This document shows positions 1-5,094 of a stretch of 12,533 nucleotides of DNA, piece after piece; within the stretch, counting starts at the first letter, position 1, and the number at the start of each line of letters is the position of its first letter. The notes under the pieces were generated by a model, which made no database searches, was not told where the DNA came from, and was given only the letters and a program-made list of their open reading frames with translations. Location of the stretch: NCBI GenBank assembly GCA_944358225.1, contig CALVQP010000039.1:1-12533 (forward strand), given 5' to 3'. The translations under genes were made by a program, and so were the position numbers. This DNA comes from an uncultured Bacilli bacterium. Its GTDB lineage: Bacteria; Bacillota_I; Bacilli_A; RF39; UBA660.

Positions 1-90
1 ATTAAATTTTTTATTTTTTTAATAAAAAACTATTGATTTATATTAGCAAGTTTGTTGTTTAGATAATTATATCATTTTTCTTGCATAAAA

Positions 91-106
91 ACTATTCCCA
101 AATAGT
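91..106. repeat. Short inverted repeat overlapping the small-RNA promoter
   Basis: ACTATT (91-96) and AATAGT (101-106) are perfect inverted arms around a 4-nt spacer. The dyad covers the putative -35 hexamer at 95-100. It could be an operator half-site pair, or chance in AT-rich DNA. No regulator can be named. Confidence 0.3.
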
Positions 107-123
107 AACAAAAGTATTATAAT
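95..123 (+). promoter_or_regulatory. Sigma-A-type promoter for the small RNA
   Basis: A perfect -10 hexamer TATAAT (118-123) lies 17 nt after TTCCCA (95-100), which matches 4 of 6 bases of the -35 consensus. Transcription would begin near 130-131, exactly where the first predicted RNA stem starts. The hexamers and spacing are seen directly; activity is inferred. Confidence 0.55.
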
Positions 124-129
124 GTATGT

Positions 130-344
130 AGTGATTGATTCATATATCAATTACCTTTGGTAAAAGTTGTAGATAACTTCCTCAACGGCACCATTTTGAT
201 AGAAAACTCGAACTTTATATTCGAGATTAATAAATATTAACTAGAAATATGATGTGAATCCCATTTGGGAGACATCAAATAAAAAACTAGATTAAAAATC
301 AAGGGCGAACGAAGAAAGTTCATCTAGACCCTTGATTTTTATTT
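130..344 (+). ncRNA. Putative orphan structured small RNA, about 215 nt
   Basis: No reading frame is present, but consecutive local helices can be drawn. Hairpin 131-139/146-154 has 9 bp with one G-U. TGGT 158-161 pairs with ACCA 190-193, enclosing GTTG 166-169 with CAAC 183-186 (alternative: AAGTT 164-168 with AACTT 175-179). CTCGAA 207-212 pairs with TTCGAG 220-225. TTAACTAG 237-244 pairs with 287-295 through one bulged A, enclosing TGATGT 250-255/ACATCA 272-277 and TCCC 259-262/GGGA 267-270. A promoter precedes it and a T-tract hairpin ends it. The next gene is convergent, so this is not a leader riboswitch for a neighbour. The family is not recognised: it lacks the SRP, RNase P and tmRNA signatures I know, and its several small stems do not resemble the single long hairpin of 6S RNA. 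A raiA-type RNA remains an untested possibility. Confidence 0.6.
294..344 (+). terminator. Intrinsic terminator of the small RNA
   Basis: The arms 294-305 and 329-340 form a perfect 12-bp stem (AAAAATCAAGGG with its complement), followed by ATTTT. The loop side contains a further 4-bp stem, GAAC 307-310 with GTTC 318-321. Reading leftwards it also ends in a T run, so it may work weakly in both directions. It sits about 210 nt after the putative promoter at 95-123. Confidence 0.8.
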
Positions 345-363
345 TATAATTATAATATTTATT

Positions 364-386
364 CAAATAAAGCTCGTCTTTATTTG
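364..386. repeat. Perfect AT-rich hairpin between two terminators
   Basis: CAAATAAAG (364-372) and CTTTATTTG (378-386) pair perfectly over 9 bp around a 5-nt loop. Neither strand has a good T tract directly after it, so it is not a canonical intrinsic terminator. It might protect the 3' end of a read-through transcript. Its role is unknown. Confidence 0.4.
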
Positions 387-418
387 TTATCAATTAATAA
401 ATTAATCAAGTATAGAAC

Positions 419-457
419 AAAAAAGTCTTTCCGCTCTTTGTTGGAAAGACTTTTTTT
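419..457 (-). terminator. Bidirectional intrinsic terminator after the S41 peptidase gene
   Basis: The core arms GTCTTTCC (425-432) and GGAAAGAC (443-450) flank a 10-nt loop and are bordered by an A run (419-424) and a T run (451-457). The stem is therefore followed by U's in both directions. It lies 2 nt past the stop codon of the minus-strand peptidase gene, and it would also stop read-through from the small RNA side. Confidence 0.88.
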
Positions 458-459
458 CA

Positions 460-1464
460 TTAATATTTATTTATAACCTTATTTTCGTTAATAATGTCCA
501 ATGCTACTTCTAAAGCTTTTTCTTTTTTACAATATACATCAGGATTTGTATTATAAAAATTTATATAATCTATTTTTCCTAACTTATTTATAGGAGCTTC
601 TATTGGAAAAACCAGTTCTACTCCTTCTACTTGCACATAATCTTTTTTTCGATTCCCATCATATACCTTATTTGTTAGTGTTATTGATAGTGGTGTTAAA
701 CCAAATCCCTCACCTCTAGTAGATTCTCCTATAATTGTTGCTAGATTATTATCTTTACAGCACCTTGTAAAAGCCTCACTTGTTGAGAATACATTTTTAT
801 CTACTAATAAATAAATATTAAACTTTTTATTATTGGGATCAGCTTTTATAACATAGCTATGATCTTCATTTTGATTAGTAAATAAATTTTTAAATGAACA
901 ATTTACAGTTAAATCTTTATTGCTTATTAGTGGCAAAAGAAGATCAAAATATTCATCTGTACCGCCACTATTTCCTCTTATATCTATAATTACATCATCT
1001 ATTTCATCATTTTGCAAATATGCTTGTATTTGTCTATAAACTTCTTTTTCGCTTTCTTTGACAAAATGTTTTTTAGAAAAACTAGGGATTGTTATAATCA
1101 TTGTATGGTCTTTTATTTCCAAATGGGTATTTGGTTTTAAGTCATTTTCTTCTTTTTGCTTTTTTAAATTTTCGTCTAATAAATCAAAATTTACTTTTTC
1201 ATTAAGTTTTAAATATAAATGGCCTAAATTTAATTTGTCTAATATTTCTTTATCAATAAAATCAATAAAATCATTATCGTTATGAATATAATTTGCTTTT
1301 GCTAAAATATCATTTAAATTTAGATCCTTTATTTTACCGCTATATTCTAGATAATATCTTTGACTTTGCATAATTAACATATATAAAAATATCAATTTGT
1401 CTTTGTATGTAGTCAAACTTTGGAATTTATCTTCCAAAACTTTTTGGATTTGCTCTCTATTCAT
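460..1464 (-). CDS. S41-family serine peptidase, no PDZ domain, no signal peptide
   Basis: This 334-residue protein belongs to the C-terminal-processing/tricorn-like peptidase superfamily. Residues 1-80 are mostly helical; the S41 core spans about 115-300. Visible motifs are GH (81-82) in the position of the D-G-H-T motif, DIRGNSGG (161-168), the nucleophile region FSTSE (226-230, probable catalytic Ser227) and GESTRGEG (246-253). In Ctp proteases the last motif carries the catalytic Lys; here that place is Glu252. A Lys dyad is therefore unlikely, and His82 is the better base candidate, as in the nisin-resistance/tricorn branch. There is no PDZ domain and no export signal, so a cytoplasmic location is inferred. 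The start has a strong AGGAGG 7 nt upstream. The gene lies 43 nt downstream of the VanY-type gene with no terminator between, so co-transcription is likely. Substrate unknown. Confidence 0.85.
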   Translation of the reverse strand: MNREQIQKVLEDKFQSLTTYKDKLIFLYMLIMQSQRYYLEYSGKIKDLNLNDILAKANYIHNDNDFIDFIDKEILDKLNLGHLYLKLNEKVNFDLLDENLKKQKEENDLKPNTHLEIKDHTMIITIPSFSKKHFVKESEKEVYRQIQAYLQNDEIDDVIIDIRGNSGGTDEYFDLLLPLISNKDLTVNCSFKNLFTNQNEDHSYVIKADPNNKKFNIYLLVDKNVFSTSEAFTRCCKDNNLATIIGESTRGEGFGLTPLSITLTNKVYDGNRKKDYVQVEGVELVFPIEAPINKLGKIDYINFYNTNPDVYCKKEKALEVALDIINENKVINKY

Positions 1465-1507
1465 AATTTTTCCTCCTAAGAGATTTCAGGCTTGTTTATT
1501 ATTATTT

Positions 1508-2665
1508 TTAATAAGTGCTAGTTATTCCAAAATAATCTTCCAATGTTAACCAATTACCATTATTATAAAGTTTAGTTGCTAGATCAGTACCCACATATCT
1601 AAAATGCCATGACTCATATTTATACCCTGTTTCATTAGTTTTATTTTCCGGATATCTCAAAATAAAGCCATATTTATAAGAGTTCTGAGACAGCCACTTG
1701 GCTGGAGCAGTATTATTAAAATTAGAATTAATACAACCATTTAAAACATCTTGACTACAAACATCAAAAGCTAAACCGGATTGATGTTCTGAATGTCCAG
1801 CTCGGGCTGAGAAAGTATCGGCTTTTGTTGCACCGTCTCTTGCAACATAATTATTATATAAAGTATTTTGTCTTTGATAAGATCTAAATCCACTAGCAAT
1901 ATATAAATTTACACCATCTAGTAAAGCCGCCGCTTGCATTTGTGCAAAAGCCTCTTTAGTTTCTGTAGTTAGTGCACTACCATAATTAGATGGTAAAGAA
2001 TAAGTTTTATTTACTATCAAATATCCATCAATATAAGTAATTCCGTTTTTTATAACTCCTGTGTATCCTTTAGATGTAGTAAAAGTTGTATCATTAGTAG
2101 CCGAATTATTCGAATTAGTTTTTTCAGAAGAGGATGCCGTTTTATTTTCACTAACAGTTAAAGTGAATTTTTCTTTTGCTTCATTACCACTTGAATCTTT
2201 AGCAACATAATAAAGAGTATAAATTCCTGCTTTGTTAAAATCATACTCACCCTCAACTGTGACTACAATATTTTCTGCGCTATCATCTTTGGCACTAACA
2301 TTACTTAATAAATCGATTTCAACTCCCTGTTTTGTTTCTAGTGTTGGTGTAAACGTAATTTGTGGTTTCTTTTTATCACAAACTTCTATTTGAATAAAAT
2401 AATCTTTTTCTTGTCCCCAAAAATTTTTAATTGTAATTTTTACTTTTTGTTTGCCAATTTTACTCGTATCAATTAAATTTTTATTAACAACTTTCCCGTT
2501 TTTTAGATATTTTAAGTAATCTGTATTATATTTTTTAGAATTTAATGTAACTTCTCCTTTGCTTTCTATATTTACTTTTAATTTTTTTACATTGATAATT
2601 ATCAATGCACCAACTATCAATAAAATAATTATACTAGTTAAAATTATTAGTTTCCTCTTTTTCAT
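1508..2665 (-). CDS. Membrane-anchored Ig-like/VanY-family D-alanyl-D-alanine carboxypeptidase
   Basis: This 385-residue protein should trim the terminal D-Ala of peptidoglycan stem peptides outside the cell. Residues 1-6 are basic and 7-25 form one hydrophobic segment, a signal anchor. Residues about 98-171 resemble the DUF5011/HYR-type Ig-like fold (KAGIYTLYYVAKDSSGN). A Ser/Asn/Thr-rich linker follows (172-200), then the VanY domain (about 211-380). Zinc-peptidase motifs are complete: SGFRSYQRQ (258-266, Arg261), SxHxxGxAxD with ligands His294 and Asp301, and ESWH with catalytic Glu351 and ligand His354. The start is supported by AGGAAG 5 nt upstream and by the anchor that begins there. 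No vanH, vanA or vanS-like neighbours are present, so housekeeping wall maturation is more likely than glycopeptide resistance. It is the first gene of the minus-strand pair. Confidence 0.9.
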   Translation of the reverse strand: MKKRKLIILTSIIILLIVGALIIINVKKLKVNIESKGEVTLNSKKYNTDYLKYLKNGKVVNKNLIDTSKIGKQKVKITIKNFWGQEKDYFIQIEVCDKKKPQITFTPTLETKQGVEIDLLSNVSAKDDSAENIVVTVEGEYDFNKAGIYTLYYVAKDSSGNEAKEKFTLTVSENKTASSSEKTNSNNSATNDTTFTTSKGYTGVIKNGITYIDGYLIVNKTYSLPSNYGSALTTETKEAFAQMQAAALLDGVNLYIASGFRSYQRQNTLYNNYVARDGATKADTFSARAGHSEHQSGLAFDVCSQDVLNGCINSNFNNTAPAKWLSQNSYKYGFILRYPENKTNETGYKYESWHFRYVGTDLATKLYNNGNWLTLEDYFGITSTY

Positions 2666-2714
2666 TATTACTTCCTATCTTCTATTTAATGTGTTTTTAA
2701 TATTGTTCATATAT

Positions 2715-2723
2715 ATTTTACCA
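2715..2723 (-). promoter_or_regulatory. Possible extended -10 promoter for the carboxypeptidase-peptidase pair
   Basis: On the minus strand these bases read TGGTAAAAT, a TGn extended -10. No good -35 lies 16-18 nt before it; TTGTAT is present but 22 nt away. Transcription would start near 2708, giving a leader of about 43 nt. The assignment is tentative. Confidence 0.35.
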
Positions 2724-2730
2724 TAAGTTT

Positions 2731-2749
2731 TATAATAATGTGATACAAT
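2731..2749 (+). promoter_or_regulatory. Candidate -10 elements for the 2771 gene
   Basis: Two -10-like hexamers occur: TATAAT (2731-2736) and TACAAT (2744-2749). The second is preceded by TGA, making an extended -10. Neither has a clear -35; TTCATA at 2706-2711 is 19 nt before the first. With the second, transcription would begin just before the AAAGGAG ribosome site at 2758-2764, leaving almost no leader. Which one is used cannot be decided here. Confidence 0.35.
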
Positions 2750-2770
2750 ATAAATATAAAGGAGTTTAAG

Positions 2771-3559
2771 ATGGAAAAAAATAAAAAGGTAAATTATCCC
2801 CTAAAATATGCAGTTATGCAAATAGAGGGGCAAACTGGATGGAGTATTGGTTTACATCAACTAGAAAGAGAATATAACACTATAGTCAATATTGCTTGTA
2901 AATGTTATGTAATTAGTGAAAAAAAGCAATATAGTAATGACGGCAGCTTTAATATTGAGTATGAAGTAGTTTTTTTATATGAAGAAAGTGAATTTAGGGA
3001 TGAGGAATTTAAATTAGCAACACCTAGATTTAATATTTATTCTCAATGTATAAATTCTACACTTGTAAATCAGTTATTTGATACTTTTGAAGAAGCTCAA
3101 AGTTTAGCTAAAGAGTATAATAATGAATTACTAAAGCGTAAAATAGGGCATCTTGCTTATAAAAAAGATTTAGAAAATAATATAAAAAGCCTAAAATTAG
3201 AGCATCAAGAAACACTAGATAGATATAATCAAATTGAACAACACTTGGAACAAAAAACCATGAATATGTCTGTGCAAAAAACACCGAATATAGAAGAATT
3301 AATCGAAAAAGTCACTAAAAATTCTAGTGAATTTTATACTAAATTAGCTTCTGCCTTGTCAGTTGAAGAACAACAATTTTTACAAAATTTGGTTGAAAAT
3401 AGAAACTGTAGTAATTGTCTTAATGACCATTGTAAGCTAGAAAGTTTTGAAAAAATCGGTTTAGATGAACTGAAGAATCCTCAAGGAAGCGATTGTCTAG
3501 GGTGGAGCAATCCAGAATTAGTCGGTAGACAATTAATATTAAAGAAATTTTACAACTAA
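2771..3559 (+). CDS. Protein of unknown function with coiled coil and C-terminal four-cysteine motif
   Basis: I cannot assign a function to this 262-residue soluble protein. Residues 10-95 are of mixed composition and look like an alpha/beta domain. Residues about 108-165 are charged, helical and probably coiled coil (QSLAKEYNNELLKRK and onward). The C-terminal part has Cys213-x2-Cys216-x4-Cys221 and, 21 residues on, Cys242 in GSDCLGW. Such spacing could bind zinc or an iron-sulfur cluster. I have an uncertain memory of similar C-termini in uncharacterised Bacillota proteins. There is no signal peptide or membrane segment. AAAGGAG lies 6 nt before the ATG. The LigD-like gene follows after 41 nt with no terminator between, so the two are probably co-transcribed, but this alone does not prove a repair role. 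Confidence 0.8.
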   Translation: MEKNKKVNYPLKYAVMQIEGQTGWSIGLHQLEREYNTIVNIACKCYVISEKKQYSNDGSFNIEYEVVFLYEESEFRDEEFKLATPRFNIYSQCINSTLVNQLFDTFEEAQSLAKEYNNELLKRKIGHLAYKKDLENNIKSLKLEHQETLDRYNQIEQHLEQKTMNMSVQKTPNIEELIEKVTKNSSEFYTKLASALSVEEQQFLQNLVENRNCSNCLNDHCKLESFEKIGLDELKNPQGSDCLGWSNPELVGRQLILKKFYN

Positions 3560-3600
3560 AACAAAAGTATAAGATTTAAAAAAATGTTAATTCTAAAAAT

Positions 3601-4998
3601 ATGGAAAATAAATTAAAAGAATATCAAGAAAAAAGAAGATTTAATAAAACTAAAGAGCCACGAGGTAAAATTAAAAAGAAATCTAAAAAACTAGCTTTTT
3701 GCGTGCAACATCATCTAGCAAGTAAAGACCATTATGATTTTCGTCTGGAATATAATGGTGTTTTACTTTCCTTTGCCGTTCCTAAAGGGCCCTCTTATAA
3801 TCCTCAAGATAAAAGATTAGCTATCCATGTAGAAGATCATCCTTATAATTATAAAAATTTTGAAGGCATTATTCCCTCAACCGAGTACGGTGGAGGAACG
3901 GTTATGCTCTTTGATATAGGCTATTATCAACCTTTAGAACCATTTGATATAAAAAAAGGTATCTTAAAGTTTGAATTATATGGTAAGCGTTTAAAAGGGA
4001 AATGGAGCATTATACACTTCAAAGAGCAAAACTTCTTGTTAATAAAAGAAAAGGACAATATTAAAGGTTTTAAAGATATTAAGAATATCAAAACAAGTGT
4101 TAAAACAGGACGTACTATGAACCAAATAAAACATAATATTTTAAAGTTTTCCACTGATTTTAAAAATAATATCGTTGAAGATATAAAAATTACTCATCCT
4201 GAAAAAGTAATTTTTAAAAAAGAAAAAATTACTAAATTAGATATAATTAAGTATTATCAAAAGGTAAGTAAACGGATGATGCCTTTTTTACAAAAAAGAT
4301 TGATTAGTACGATTAGATGTCCTAGTGGAAATATAAAAGAAACCTTTTTTAAAAAGCATCTTGATAACTCTTCTAAAGGCATAAAAAAAGTAATTTTAAA
4401 AAGTTCTAATTTAAAAAATGATTACTATTACTTAACAGATGTCCGCGGTTTAATCAGTGAAGTACAATTAAATAGTTATGAATTTCACCTATGGGGAAGT
4501 AGCGCTAGTAAAATATCACATCCCAATATTATGGTTTTTGATTTAGATCCTGATGAAAAATTAGATATAAAAGCTCTACGTCAAGGAGTTTTAGATTTAA
4601 AAAATATCTTAGATAATTTAAATTTAAAATCTTATCTTAAAACGAGTGGTGGTAAAGGCTATCACATTGTAGTTCCCATATCTAGTATTAAAACTTGGTC
4701 TGAATTTAAAGCTACTGCTCATAAAATAGCCCTTTTACTAAGTGAGAAATGGCCTCTAAAGTACACAGCCAACATGCGCAAAAAAGATCGTCAAAATAAA
4801 ATATTTATCGATTGGATGCGTAATACTAAAGGAGCCACTTTTGTTTGTCCTTATTCTTTAAGATTACGTCCTCATGCTCCTATATCTTTTCCTATTAAAT
4901 GGAGTGATTTAACAAAAATAAAACCGAGTGAAGTAACTTTGCAAAATGTTTCTAAATATTTAAAACGTAAAGATCCTTGGTCCGATTTTTTTCGATAA
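3601..4998 (+). CDS. ligD: LigD-like 3'-phosphoesterase-polymerase protein (PE-POL), no ligase domain
   Basis: This 465-residue protein joins two of the three LigD modules. The 3'-phosphoesterase (about 1-150) opens with LKEYQEKRRFNKTKEP and keeps the residues matching the Pseudomonas LigD active site: His38, His44, Asp46, Arg48, Lys62, Arg72, His80 and Tyr84. The primase-like polymerase (about 195-465) has THPEKVIF, DLDP (Asp314, Asp316), SGGKGYH (349-355), third metal Asp404 in FIDWMRN, and SLRLRPHAPIS, where a usually conserved Gly is His. The linker 151-194 is too short for the ATP-dependent ligase domain, and none follows. By family knowledge it adds nucleotides to break ends and trims 3' ribonucleotides or phosphates. 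Sealing would need another ligase, and no Ku gene is visible here. The start matches the family N-terminus but has no Shine-Dalgarno sequence. It is the last gene before the 5005 terminator. Confidence 0.93.
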   Translation: MENKLKEYQEKRRFNKTKEPRGKIKKKSKKLAFCVQHHLASKDHYDFRLEYNGVLLSFAVPKGPSYNPQDKRLAIHVEDHPYNYKNFEGIIPSTEYGGGTVMLFDIGYYQPLEPFDIKKGILKFELYGKRLKGKWSIIHFKEQNFLLIKEKDNIKGFKDIKNIKTSVKTGRTMNQIKHNILKFSTDFKNNIVEDIKITHPEKVIFKKEKITKLDIIKYYQKVSKRMMPFLQKRLISTIRCPSGNIKETFFKKHLDNSSKGIKKVILKSSNLKNDYYYLTDVRGLISEVQLNSYEFHLWGSSASKISHPNIMVFDLDPDEKLDIKALRQGVLDLKNILDNLNLKSYLKTSGGKGYHIVVPISSIKTWSEFKATAHKIALLLSEKWPLKYTANMRKKDRQNKIFIDWMRNTKGATFVCPYSLRLRPHAPISFPIKWSDLTKIKPSEVTLQNVSKYLKRKDPWSDFFR

Positions 4999-5004
4999 AA
5001 CAAT

Positions 5005-5031
5005 AAGTTTAACAGTTAGTTAAGCTTTTTT
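5005..5031 (+). terminator. Intrinsic terminator after the PE-POL gene
   Basis: Arms 5005-5013 (AAGTTTAAC) and 5019-5027 (GTTAAGCTT) pair over 9 bp with one G-U, around the loop AGTTA, followed by TTTT. The hairpin is AT-rich and weaker than the other terminators, but it starts 7 nt after the stop codon and directly precedes the next promoter. Confidence 0.6.
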
Positions 5032-5033
5032 AA

Positions 5034-5062
5034 TTGCTAGTTAAATTAAAATTTGCTATAGT
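5034..5062 (+). promoter_or_regulatory. Promoter of the HTH-acyl-CoA synthetase gene
   Basis: The -35 element TTGCTA (5034-5039, 4 of 6 consensus) is 17 nt before TATAGT (5057-5062), which is preceded by TGC (an extended -10). Transcription should start near 5069, giving a leader of about 26 nt with AAAGAGGT at 5081-5088. No obvious operator dyad overlaps the core, although the fused HTH domain makes autoregulation possible. Confidence 0.6.
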
Positions 5063-5094
5063 AAACAAGTAACGCAAAAAAAAGAGGTATAAAT

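Noticed and set aside
130..344. Cis-acting riboswitch or T-box leader
   Set aside because: The downstream gene is convergent, and the T-box TGGNACC signature and other riboswitch cores known to me are absent.
345..356. Tandem TATAAT hexamers as a promoter
   Set aside because: They follow the small-RNA terminator, have no -35 at 16-18 nt and no gene on that strand for more than 2 kb. AT-rich chance sequence is the simpler reading.
1058..1285. 75-codon open frame on the plus strand
   Set aside because: It lies wholly inside the minus-strand S41 peptidase gene, has Phe/Lys/Ser-biased composition typical of antisense AT-rich DNA, and matches nothing recognisable.
1508..2665. Vancomycin-resistance gene
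   Set aside because: The VanY fold alone does not show resistance. No vanHAX or vanRS-type genes are adjacent, and the Ig-like anchored layout suits ordinary wall maturation.
3927..4154. 75-codon open frame on the minus strand
   Set aside because: It is antisense to the phosphoesterase-polymerase linker of the LigD-like gene, whose domains are clear on the plus strand.
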